Made by a program: the position numbers and the translations under genes. Of a DNA stretch of 64,000 nt, positions 34,663 through 51,755 are shown piece by piece (within the stretch, counting starts at the first letter, position 1; the number at the start of each line of letters is the position of its first letter). The DNA is from Amylostereum areolatum (taxonomy: Eukaryota; Basidiomycota; Agaricomycetes; Russulales; Stereaceae). Location of the stretch: contig SAXG01000009.1 in assembly GCA_012932865.1 (NCBI GenBank), positions 853,163-917,162 of the forward strand, read 5' to 3'. The notes below the pieces were generated by a model. The model ran no database searches. It saw only the letters and a list, made by a program, of their open reading frames with translations, and was not told the DNA's origin.

Positions 34663-36808
34663 ATGCTGTTCAAGACTGCGTTGGTCGGTTTGGTGTGCGG
34701 TGCGTGCGCTTTGGCGCAGAAGGTCATCGTGCCCGGCGCGACGTGGACGGATACGAGCGGGACCGTCATCCAGGCGCACGGTGGAGGAATATTGAAGGTA
34801 AGGAGGTCTTTCATCTTCTTCTCGTGCTGTACCAATGATGCTTTGTGCAGGTCGACAGCACGTTCTATTGGTTCGGCGAAGACAAGGTGCTGAACAGCAC
34901 ACTCTTCCACGCCGTGTCGTGCTATACCGTCAGTGTGGTTGCTAGCGTAGGCAGGGAAGCGGCGGCTGATCATATTGGTGTGGTAGTCAACGGATCTTGT
35001 CACCTGGGCAAGGCAAACCGACGCACTCTCGCCGATTGACGGGACTATGATCTCTACCAGCAATGTCGTCGAGAGGCCGAAGGGTGCGTCGACAGATCTA
35101 CTCGTTAGATTCAGCCGCTGATGTCACCGCGACCTTGGTATGCAGTCATCTTCAACAGCGCGGTAAGCCAGTCCCTTGCTCGAAACGGTCATCGGTATTA
35201 ACCACGAACAGTCGAATGAGTACGTGATGTGGTTCCACTCGGACACGGGTAACTACGGTGCGGCCATGGTTGGCGTCGCGACCTCCAGTTCGCCTGGTGG
35301 ACCCTACAACTACTTGGGAAGCTTCAAGCCTCTGGGCGCTGACTCGCGCGACATGGGCCTCTTCCAAGATGGCGAGCCTTCTGCCATGTCCAGCGACCGA
35401 CGTGAGAGCTAACTCCGCCGTTGCTTTACAGATGACGGTACGCAACGCGCGTTGTCAATATGAAAAAACCTTTCGAGGCTGACTGTTGTGCGTCCACTCA
35501 AGGATCGGCATACCTCCTATACGCCTCGGACAACAACCAGAATTTCAAGATCACGAAGTTGACTTCCGATTATCACAATGTGACTTCGGTCACCAGCCAG
35601 CTCAACGGTGAGAGGAAACGCCGAACGCTGCGCACCGTTGGCGCACGACTGATCGTTATTTGTATGTAGGATCGACCTTGGAAGCACCGGGGATCGTGAA
35701 ACGGAGCGGGGTGAGCTCGCCGCCCTTCCCTCGATACGGTTGCCGGTGCTCACCTAGTACTGTCTGCCCGATTAGACGTACTTCCTCATCGCCTCCCACA
35801 CCAGCGGCTGGGACCCCAACCCCAACAAATACTTCACCGCCACCGTAAGCTACCCCTACCTTCGTCCTGTTCCTTCATCCCACCGAACGTCGCACAGTCC
35901 CTCGCAGGCCCCTGGTCATCCCAGGCGGACATCGCGCCCTCGGCCACGCGCACCTACTTCTCGCAGAACAACTACGATCTCCCGCTCGGCTCCAACGCGA
36001 TCTACATGGGTGACCGCTGGCGGGTCTCCGTCCTGGGCAGCAGTCGGTACATATGGTACCCGCTCGACTTCTCCAGCGGCTCGCCGAAGATCGTGCCCGC
36101 GGACGTGTGGTCCGTCGACATCGCGGCCGGTGAGCTCTTCGTCGATACTTGCTCTCGCGAGAAGAGGGTGGGGCTAACGAGGGGGTGGGCGGGCAGGCAC
36201 GTACACCGCGCTCGCGGGCACGTCGTACGAGGCGGAGAAGGGCACCGTCGGCGGGAGCGCGAACATCACGTCCAGCTCGGCGTTCTCTGGCGGCGCATAC
36301 GTCGGCTTCCTCGGTGAGCATTCGTTCCCCTCTCGCATCCCCCCAGTCCTCCGACGACATGCAATGCTGATTCCTTCATTACTCGGCGAAACAGGGAACG
36401 GCGGTACGGTGACGATCACCGTGCAGGGCAGCGGCGCGGACCAGTGGGTGGCGTTGTACTACGCCAACGCTGACTCGAGCTGGAGGACCGTCACGGTCAG
36501 GTTCGTCTTTCCTCCTTGCAACCCCGTGCGCGCGTCTGGGCACTGACCAGGGGGACGCGCTTTGCAGCGTCAATGGCGGAACCGCCGTCTCCGTCGATCA
36601 ACCCAACACCGGCGGCGTCAGCACCATCCTCAGCGTCCCCGTGAAGGTGCACCTCAACTCGGGAAGCAACACCATCGAGTTTGGTGCAGGACAGAGCAGT
36701 GAGTGATATCCAGTTCACGTCCACTGCCAGCCCTAGGAGCTGACCTGGATCGACTCAGCGTTCGCCGGCGATCTGGACAAAATCATCGTGTTCCCCCCGA
36801 CGTCATGA
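34663..36808 (+). CDS. Secreted exo-beta-1,3-galactanase, GH43 with CBM35
   Basis: Fourteen exons keep one frame and give 447 residues, close to characterised white-rot GH43 galactan 1,3-beta-galactosidases. A signal peptide (LFKTALVGLVCGACALAQ) is followed by the five-bladed catalytic domain: HGGGILKVDSTFYWFGEDK, VERPKVIFNSASNEYVMWFH, DSRDMGLFQDDDGSAYLLYA, LEAPGIVKRSGTYFLIASHT and GWDPNPNKYF. The CBM35 part has YTALAGTSYEAEKGTVGG, GGAYVGFLGNGGTVTITV and FAGDLDKIIVF. It releases galactose from the beta-1,3-galactan main chain of arabinogalactan proteins. QDDDG depends on a 6-nt exon (35432-35437) preceded by a GC-AG intron (35372-35431). The frame is otherwise clean. Confidence 0.9.
35432..35437 (+). 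other. Predicted 6-nt microexon of GH43, after a GC-AG intron
   Basis: ATGACG completes the conserved QDDDG. The upstream intron begins GCGAGC, contains GCTAAC and ends TTTACAG; the downstream one begins GTACGC at 35438 and ends at 35502. No GT donor in the neighbourhood gives an open frame with this motif. Confidence 0.6.
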
Positions 36809-37139
36809 ACGTCCAAGGCTATATGATAGTATATGCGAAGTCGGATGGCTTATTTATTTCTTGGACTCTGTATGTGGTACAATTATTGCCGTTTGCAGTA
36901 AAGTTGGCGCGCCGTACGAACAAGGCCAGATTGTCTGTTCGTCACGCAAGAAAGCACTCCGAACGTTCCGTTGCGAGCAAGTAGACTGCGGTGAGATAGA
37001 CTGTGATGAAACTATAATACAAAATAAGTAGCGCTACTAGATTCCACCGGGGACCCAGGATCCCGCTCAACCACGGCGACATGGATATCCAAATGCCACT
37101 CTAAGATGCGACTATGACTACCACCCACAGACGAGTAAG
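36809..37139. other. Convergent 3' intergenic, GH43 / NIS synthetase 1
   Basis: 331 bases, AT-richer than the flanks, between two convergent stops. Nothing else was recognised. Confidence 0.5.
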
Positions 37140-39515
37140 TTAGAGTGTCTCCTCAACGGGGCTCCCGACGCCCTGACCCGCCCGGAACTGGATCAAGTTG
37201 GGGAAGGGCTCGTAGACAGACTGAATCCAAACCGTCGTCAGCCTCAAAAAAAGAAAGGAGTGGGAGGAACAAAACTCACGTCGCGGTACAGTCCTGCGAG
37301 CTTCATCCGCACCAAGCACTTGCCGGACACGCTCATCGCGCCCTCATCCATCCACACCTTCCACAACCACGAATCCCTTGGCACCTGCGTCTCAAGGTGT
37401 CCTCTGATGATCTCCCATCCAACGCCGTTGTAGTGCAGCCCGAGCGCACGCGTCAAGCGCTGGAGGTGGTTGAACACGAGCGTGTGGTACAGCTTCTTCG
37501 ACGCCTCCTGCACTGTCTCGGTGACGACGCAATGGTCGGGTAAGAACTCGAAAGGAACGCCCGTCGACGCGCGTAGGGTCGGCGGGTGCACGCGCAGGCC
37601 GCCAAGGTCACGCATGACGAAGCCGGTCACGGTGCGCGTCGTGCGGGAGATACGCACGAGCGTGTTTTGGGGATGCGCCTCGAACGCGAGACCGTTGTGC
37701 AGCATCGGGGGGACGACCGCCGCGATGAGCAGACGGGCGTATCTATGTCAAGAATGAGCTCGGAGACCCCCGGAAAAGGGGAAAGGACGACATACTGGTC
37801 CAGGAAAGACGTCCGCTTCTGGACGGTGTCTAAACCCAAAATATGTTGGATGACCGGTACACCGGCGGGCACGTCCGAATGACCCGATTCGGCGAGGGCA
37901 GCGCATAAGATGACGGCCTCGTCCGACTTGGGCGTGAACTGCTCGCGGAAAACGGCGGTGAAATGCTTCGCGACGTCCGCGTCGATCTGTGCGCCTGCGG
38001 GGGTCGCGCGTGCACACGGCGCTGCTTGTTTCACGCTCGATGTGGAGGATGGCTGGGTCAACGGCGAGCTTCGGCACGATGTCGGCAGAGAAGCGCGGGC
38101 CGATGTTGGCGGTGAAGTGGGAGATGGTGCGAAGGGCCGAGGATACCTTGATGCCGACCGCAAGCTTGAGAGCCATCGGTGTCTCCCGAAGGGTAACCGT
38201 ACTAAATGAAGAGGAAGATCGTCAGGGTGTGCGGGAGAAGGGGGGGCAGCCTTCATGAAACTGACCGCAAGCTGGCTTGACCCAGCGCGTCGAGGCTGAT
38301 GTCCTCGTCGAGGATTTGGACGTCCTCGAACTTGGCTTGCACGTTCGCCACCTGGAGGTCGTATAGGGGCATGATGACGTGCGTGTCTTGAAGGTTCGGC
38401 AATGTCTTGCCGGCCTTGGCGGCGGCTGTTTGCGCAAGAGCACGAACGTGCTCCTCGAAAGGTCCGAGGATCTCAAGGCGTTCGCGCGAAACGACGGCGA
38501 AAGCGGATTTTCGGGGCGGTACCAGTCACGAGTCTTGGGGTTGACGGCCGCGAGAGGAGGAAGGGTCCGACGCGCACGGTGCATCTGAGGACGGATATCA
38601 GACAGGTGTAATTTCAGGAGCATGGCAAGATCAAACTGACCGGGTGGGTGGGATGTCCTTCGACGAGGCACTTGCTCCCATTGAATGGGGGGCGAGTCGA
38701 GGGTGGGGCACGATGGCACATTGTCGTATACCGCCTCTTTGGGAGAAACCCGAATCAGCGGTGCACGCACGGATCTCAAAAAAAAGACGCGTACTTTGCC
38801 AAATGTACGAGCTGGAGATCTCTTCGATGAGAGTGTCTTTGAGATCGGAAGTCATCGACACGTCGTCGGCGAATTTATTCCACCAATGGCGGTGATCCAA
38901 GGTTCGCGTGAAAGCAGTCGATGCATGGAGGTTCCACGGTGCTGCGCGGAGGGTAGATGAAACGGCGGCATCGAGGACGTTCTAGTGAGGAGTGGGCGCT
39001 TTGTTAGCGACCCGGGAAAGCGGAAAACAAATATAGACGATGCTTACATGGGAAGGATCCATCGAGAAGCCGTCAACAGCGACGTCGTAGACAGCGGGCA
39101 GCATGTCTAGGGGATCGAGGAGCCAAACTGGGGTGCCGTAGGGGGTGGCTCTGCCCTTGAGGATGGGCTCATGGTGGAGAGGGAGAACGGCGTAGATATC
39201 GGCCGGCTTGAGGGCGGAGATTGGGGTGTCCTTGGAGGTCGCGCTGGAGAGAATGAGACAGAGGCCGGAGAACTGTTCGGAGTCGACAGGAACGTAGATG
39301 GCGGTGAGGAGAGCCTCTGTGACAAAGCTGGCGAGGAGGCGGGAGGTGACGGCGAAAGAAGCCTTGTCGGTGGGGGAGAGCCGAGAGGTCGCCAAATGGG
39401 TTTGGGTGTCGGCGACGGGGTCCGCGCCGGTGGAGGGAACAGCGGCAAGGCCAGCCTTGGAAACGCTGGGGGGGGCGACGGCGAGGGGGGCGCGGGTGGA
39501 GAGAGTGATGGTCAT
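37140..39515 (-). CDS. NRPS-independent siderophore (NIS) synthetase 1, IucA/IucC family
   Basis: Seven exons (introns 38982-39047, 38737-38794, 38585-38640, 38202-38265, 37743-37795, 37221-37279), about 671 residues. NIS synthetases adenylate a carboxylate such as citrate and join it to an amine or alcohol. The IucA/IucC core is evident: VEGHPTHPMHRARR, ALKLAVGIKVSSALRTISHF then GPRFSADIVP, and in the C-terminal FhuF-like half MLHNGLAFEAHPQNTLVRIS, MRDLGGLRVHP, LGLHYNGVGWE and GKCLVRMKLAGLYRD. The start MTITLSTRAPL has no signal peptide, so the protein is cytosolic. Three exons contain bases that must be skipped (near 38670, 38495-38515 and 38020-38030; four in total). GATA sites lie about 225-250 bases upstream. 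The substrate cannot be read from sequence. Confidence 0.87.
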
Positions 39516-41172
39516 GTTTGAGATGGGGAACGGTAGAGTGGAAAGGACAAGTCGGAAGGCGGGATGAGGAGAAAGGAGGGGAACGAGGGAAGGGTACTTA
39601 TAAACCCGGGAGAACGGTCAGATGAGAGGATCGCATTGGAGGGAGAGCGAGGACGACGCATGGCCGACAGAACGCGAGATCGGAGGCGGAGTGCAAGCCG
39701 CAAATCTCACTTGCACCCTCAGGCTTCCTTTCCCACTATCTGATTAGATCGGTCCCCTTTTATCTGATAAGATCCCAGCCCTTTTCTCGTCTTCTCACCG
39801 CGGTGCCGCAGGGTGCCCCCCACCCACCCTCGCAGTCATCTCCTCCCTTCCTCTCAGCCTCTCCCGCCCACGCGCCTCGCTACTCCGATTTACCCACTTC
39901 CGAATATCTCTTGGCCTTTGCAACCCTCGCATCCTCCTCAGCTCCACTTTCTACCCGGTCTCAGTCTTCTTCTCGCTTTCCCGTCACCCGCCGGTTCGAA
40001 CTTCGTGCACCGATCCTTTCAATTCCTGCCCCTGTCGTCCAGGACTCCAGGCCCCCGTTTTCTCCCACTCTTCTGACAGTGCGACTTCGTCCAGTCATGT
40101 GGCCTTACTCGTTCCCGGTGCTTCCTCACCCACTCTACCGGTATACTCACGCACTAAGCCACCATCCCATCCATCCTCTTTTCCCTCTCGGCTCTCGTCA
40201 CGAACGCCACCCATCATCCTTCTGACCACCGCATCACCTCCAATCTTCTCCTCTCGGTCCAATTCGTCCGCATTTTTTCCTACGGTTCATCGCACCTCTC
40301 TCACCCCTCGTCTGTCCAGAATCGCCCACATGTGGGCCAATGAACAAGCTCACCTAGGATCTGGATTCCGTTAATTTCTCTCGGAGCTACCCATTCTTAT
40401 TCGTGGAGTTGGCACTTCGCCAAGGCCTTCGGCGCCGAATCCTCCATTTTTGCAATGTCGCGTTCATCACCACCTCATGCGCATAAATCGCGTGTTTTCT
40501 CCTTCTGTTGACACCGACGCCCTCACAACACGTTCGTACGCGCCCCGAAGCGATCAAACCGCGTCTCTTTACCCGCGATCGTCTTTTTCTGACTTCATAC
40601 CGCCGCCGACGGAGTAAGACGATTGGAATGAGACACGCTGACGGTCCCCGCCCGAACTCCCCACGCTTCCAGGACTGCGCGTCTCTTCACTGGTCACTAC
40701 GCGTGCCCAAATTGCCATCGCTGCTCAGTGCTCCCTCAGCATTTTGATCCGCTGGAAACCGCGGATCGAAGTAGAGTTTGGAGCCACCCCCGTTGTTCGC
40801 TGCATTCACCCGAGCGACGACAGAAAATGCTGCCAACGCGCCGATGTATCCTCGAGTCATTGTCGTGGTTTGCGCGGACCAGTGCAGGAACAGCGCGCCC
40901 TATGTTCCGAGAAATCCTCCCACGTCGACATCTCGTACATCAGACTCACAAGTCGCAAGCTCAGACTGACGCACAAGGTACCCCTCCTATTGACCCTGGT
41001 TTAAGCAACGCAAGGGTGATATCAGGGCATACCTTCCGGCTCTCGCTTTCACGAAACACTCCGGGATACATTCCCATACGCTTCTTCGAGAGGCGCGAGC
41101 CAAGCAGATCCCGGAAATTGGACTTTATTGCACTACGGTACCAAGTGCTCACGAACCGGCAAACCAGTACGA
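39516..41172. promoter_or_regulatory. NIS1 promoter region and long pyrimidine-rich spacer
   Basis: 1.66 kb between NIS1's start and NIS2's stop. The NIS1-proximal part carries two GATA-type sites. From about 39790 to 40480 the + strand is strongly C/T-rich, giving long Ser/Pro frames with no family motif that I read as shadows. No gene or RNA was recognised. Confidence 0.5.
39738..39770 (+). promoter_or_regulatory. Two iron-GATA-type sites upstream of NIS1
   Basis: ATCTGATTA at 39738-39746 (within ATCTGATTAGATC) and ATCTGATAA at 39762-39770 (within ATCTGATAAGATC) are spaced 24 bases apart, about 225-250 bases before the NIS1 start. ATCWGATAA is the known preferred site of the siderophore-repressing GATA factors of fungi (SreA/Urbs1/Sre1 family). 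Function is inferred. Confidence 0.65.
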
Positions 41173-43461
41173 CTACGCTGCGGCTCCGTTCGCTTTCCCG
41201 CTGTCCAAAGCGCCATCTTCTACGTCGTTGTTTTCCCCCTTGTAATGGAGCAGGTTCGGGAAGGGGCTGTGGAGGTGCTGTGACACAATAGCAGTGAGAA
41301 CGCGAAAAAGGGAAGCACGGCAGAGGATGGGAAAACGGCAAAGCACTCACGTATCTGTACATCCCCACCATACGCATCCGCATGAAGCACTTGCCAGGCA
41401 ACGTCTTCGCCTCGGGCCCCAGCCACGCACGCTCGAGCGAATGGCCGGCAGGAATGGCCTCCCGCAGCCGCTTGCGCACGACGTCCCACCCTTTACCGTT
41501 GTAGTGGAGCCCGAGCACACGCACAAGCTGCTGAAGATGGTTGTGCACGACCGTGTGGTACATGCGCGTGTACACGTCGTCCATCGAGTCCGCGATGATC
41601 GAATGGTTCGGCGCGACGTCGAGCTCGACCCCCGTCGAGGCGCGGAGCGTCTCCGGGTGCACACGCAACCCGCCAAAGTCACGGATGATAAACCCGAGCA
41701 GCTTCGGCGGTGACGCGAGCGAGAAGCGTGCGACGGTGTTCTGTGGGTGAGCTTCGAAGCCGACGCCGTTGTGGAGCATTGGAGGAAGGAACGCCGCGAA
41801 GAATACCCGAACGAAACTGGCGACGAGGCGAGAAGTTCAAAGTAAGCAAGAAGAAGCATCGACCGAAGAGGCGGCGAAAACAACTACGCACTCATCCAGC
41901 CATTGGAGCCTTTTCGTCTCGGTGTCCAGTCCGAACACCCTGATGATGCTCGGGACGCCCGCTGGCACGCCCTCGTGGCCGCTCTCAACGAGGCTGGTGC
42001 AAACGATGAGGCGCTCGCCGCGGGCCTCGCTGTCGTTCTCGTGGCACTCGCGGATGATCGCCGCGCAGTGTTTGGCGATCTCGCCGTCCGAGTGGTTGTG
42101 CACGGCGCTCGCGAGCTCCTTGGCGACCGTGAGGATTTTGGGGTCCATCGTCAACGCGGGGACGACTTGGGACGAGAAGCGGGGCCCAAGGTAGGCGCTA
42201 GCGGGCGAGATGGTGCGCACGGCCGAGGTCAGCTTGATGCCAACGCCAAGCTTCAACGAGGTGTTCGTGAGCGTGCCAGGAAGGATGACGGATCTTCGCG
42301 ACGCGAGATGAATCGACGAAAAGAAGGGGACAAAAAAATTAGGTGTGAAGGGCGAACGGGCGGGCACGCTTACCGTATGCTCTGCTGCGCGAGCGCGGAG
42401 ACGCTGAATGGGGCGGGGAGAATCTGGGCTTCTGGGAACTTCGCCTGGACGTGGTGGACTTGGAGTTCGTGCACGGGAACGACGACATGTCCTTCCGGGA
42501 TTACGAGCTTTTGCTGCGCGTTCTTCTCAGCACCTGCGACGATCGGCGCGACGTACGACTCGAAATCGCCCGTCACGTTCAGACTCGTGCGTGGGAGCGC
42601 GGCGAGGCGAACCCGAGGGTGGTAGAGGTCGTAGCCCCCCGGAGCGATGTCGGGGATGGGAGGCAAGAACGCGCGAGTTTTGTGCATCTGGCAGCATTTT
42701 CGCTGCTAAGTCATCGATTCCTTTGGGGAAGAGAAAAAGACGGGCGCACGGGATGCGTTGGGTGGCCTTCGACGATCGATTGCTCCCAATCTATACTGGG
42801 AGACTCGAACGCGGGGCCGCGAGGCGGATGCTCGAAGGAGTAGGCTTGCCAGAGCACAGAGCTGGCCAGTTCCTCGGCGATGTCAGCCTGAAGGGCGGAC
42901 TCGAGCGCGAGGCTGGAAGCGAACTTGTCCCAGACGTCGGTAGCGCTCGTGGACAGACGAAGTTTTAAGGGGTCGCCGAGGGCCCATCCCGATCCAGAGA
43001 GGGCGTCGGGCAGGGCTTTGGCAAGCCCGGCGTACTGGTACAGATGACGAGGTTATTGTCGACACGGAGAGGTAATTTGATCGAGGCGATTTACCTCGGA
43101 AGGAACGTCTGCGGCAATGGCGGCCTTACCGTCGTCGATCAGGAGAAAGGCAGGGAGCATATCGAGCGGATCGAGCAAGCCTATCTCCTTTGCGCGGGGA
43201 TCGGTGCCGTCATGCTTGAGGACGGGTACGTGCTTGAGGGGAACGATGGTGAGAACATCGGTAGGGCGCGTAGGCGGCGTATTCGGCGGGGGGTTTGGAG
43301 GAGGCGTGGCCTGAGAGCACGACGGCGACTCCGATGGCAGGAGCAGCGGAGGCGGGGAGAGGGACGTAGAGGGCGCGTGCGAGAGTCTCTGTGACCAGAC
43401 AGGAGATCAAACGGGCGGTGGTGGCGAAGACGGCGCGTGGCTGGGGAGCGAGAGAGGACAT
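41173..43461 (-). CDS. NRPS-independent siderophore (NIS) synthetase 2, IucA/IucC family
   Basis: Tandem paralogue of NIS1 in the same orientation, with introns at equivalent places. Marks in order: LLDPLDMLPAFLLIDDGKAA, SPSIDWEQSIVEGHPTHP joined to MHKTRAFLPPIPDIAPGGYD, SLKLGVGIKLTSAVRTISPA then SAYLGPRFSSQVVP, MLHNGVGFEAHPQNTVARFS, GFIIRDFGGLRVHPETLRAS, VLGLHYNGKGWD and GKCFMRMRMVGMYRY. It ends HLHSPFPNLLHYKGE followed by a short acidic tail. One base near 43260 must be skipped to join SSKPPAEYAAYAP to DVLTIVPLKHVPVL. The start is the ATG at 43459-43461; no signal peptide. In a 140-residue C-terminal block I count about 67 identities with NIS1. It is divergent from the ABC transporter across an 801-bp promoter region. 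Confidence 0.87.
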
Positions 43462-44262
43462 GGTGGTGGTGCGAGGATGAGGGGGATGAGTGCGGACGAC
43501 GGCGGCATCTTGAAGGAGGAGGCGTCGAGGGGGGGATGGGTTGGCTGGCGTTCAGCAGTTGGACCGGTTGCAGCGGTTCGATCGACTGGTCGGAGTGGAA
43601 GCTTGCTTCGGGGATTCGCGTTGACACGACGATCGTGGGGTGCGATTAGATTTTCAGGAAGCACGCGTCTAATCTGATTAGATGTGACGTTGGTTCCTCT
43701 TGGCAGGCCATAGATCGCGATCGGGTCTGTTTGACCCGGTTCCCACGACCGGGAGCCTTTGCGTCGGCACGCAGCGTTCACTCGCTCACCGCCGCTTCCT
43801 CAGGCTCAGGCTCTTGCGCGTCCTCTGGCCGTGGTCCACACCCTTTCCCTCCAACGCCGCTCGTGTAAGTCTGACCACGTCCTCATTTTCACACGAACTA
43901 TGTTGCGCGCTTCTTCGTCACCCCTTTTCGTCCGGACGTGCGGATTCCTGAGCCTTCGCCTCCTCCAATGCCATTCGCTCGCCTCCGCCGGCTGCCTTCC
44001 TGCCCCGTTTCAATCTTCTCCTCATTTCCCGATCTCTTTCTGCTCATCTGATCTCGCCCCGCGCCTCCCGCTCGGCAACCCTTCCGGCCTCTGAGAACGA
44101 TTCCTCATGCCTCAGTCTCTATGTAAGCCTCCGGGCACACCACCTCTCTACCCAACCCCCTTGTATACCGTCCCTCTCGTTCTCCCCTCGCCCCAGGCCA
44201 TACCCTCACTCTTTTCCTAATACCAATCCTCCCTCACTCCTTACCCACTTATTTACCTTACC
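43462..44262. promoter_or_regulatory. Bidirectional promoter, NIS2 / ABC transporter
   Basis: 801 bases between divergent starts. The transporter side (43800-44255) is pyrimidine-rich, as is common before fungal start codons. A GATA-type palindrome lies near the NIS2 side. Confidence 0.6.
43672..43680 (+). promoter_or_regulatory. GATA-type palindrome in the NIS2/ABC promoter
   Basis: ATCTGATTA sits in TCTAATCTGATTAGA (43668-43682), a palindrome except for the central base. The same ATCTGATTAGAT core occurs upstream of NIS1. It is about 210 bases from the NIS2 start and 580 from the transporter start. Confidence 0.6.
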
Positions 44263-50669
<6,407 letters not shown>

Positions 50670-51755
50670 CTTTAGAATCCCATAGCAATGACGTTATGGG
50701 CATAATCCGCTCAATTCACTACAGATCTCACGCGCTTGAGAAGGTTGAGCTCGTTTATGGGTGCGTATGCATACGGTGCCGGGTATGTCGGTGGGAACTT
50801 GTGGATTAGACGCAACTTGTGTTTCATCCCGGGGAACGACCTTGCGCGGATTCACTCGGAATGAGGCAATTACCCGGATGCGCTTCTTTCGTTCTCAGGA
50901 ATCCCATCTTGTGCTCTCTTGACGGCGGACGCGGCTATCATGCGGATCTGGTCATAGCGCCTGCACAGAGTCAATAAGCTGTTTTGACTCGCTGCTCCCA
51001 CGAGAGGTCGTTAAGTGGAGTGTGTTCTGTTCTCAACATCGGTAATAGGCAATGACGTTCATTAGCCGGCGGTTTGGTGGTGAGCATCGGTCCTGATCAT
51101 TCCGCTGCAGACCCATTCGCCAACTGCGGGAGAAAGGGTGTGTGCATTGTAGCCTTTCCCCCATATATTTCGCTGACCAAATGTAAGGAATTACGGGGCG
51201 CGCCAACACAAATAGTGACCTGGCCTTGAACGTTGAACGCTGATGCGGTTTCAATTAACTCCCACGAGGCACTTTGGAGACATTGCTTCGCAAGGGACAT
51301 TTGCCCCAGGAATGGCGAAGATATTTGTGCGAACCTAGACCACCGTGTAAGTTGCAGTGGAAAAGCCTCCTGTTTCAGAGCTGCCTTACCGTACCGCCGT
51401 ACCAACCAGCGGCCCTTGATTGAGTAGGTTTTGTCCATCATTCCTATTCATCGCCGATTCTCATTACTTTCTCAGGGGATAGCCGCAAGATTACTGGTGT
51501 GCGCCCACTTTCCTCAGCTCTACATGAGAACACGGTACTATTCGAGTGGGAAGCCGGCCCAACCAGCACGTTTAATACCTTCTCACGTTACAAGCTCTAA
51601 CGCGACTTTTTTTTTTGCCTCACTCACACGATGCTGCACATCGGAATGAAGCGTATTGGCCATCCTGCCCCAGGTAGGGGCGCTGGCCAAGGCTTTAAAA
51701 GCTGGAGCGTCGATGTTCAACGTCTTCACGGCCCTGAGGTGTATTCTCCGTGGCC
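50670..51755. promoter_or_regulatory. Intergenic with laccase promoter
   Basis: 1.09 kb between the transporter stop and the laccase start. TTTAAAAG near 51692 is a candidate TATA element and TGCGCCC at 51500-51506 fits the metal-response consensus TGCRCNC described for laccase promoters. No gene was recognised. Confidence 0.5.

Noticed and set aside
39803..41291. Ser/Pro-rich plus-strand frames between the NIS genes
   Set aside because: They result from a pyrimidine-rich tract; no motif, and the last part is antisense to NIS2.
42961..43034. A second frame break in NIS2 near the A-run
   Set aside because: On rereading the frame is continuous (DPLKLRLSTSATDVWDKF), so only the break near 43260 remains.
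37140..43461. Bacterial contamination as source of the NIS genes
   Set aside because: Both genes have several phase-consistent short fungal introns and fungal genes on both sides.
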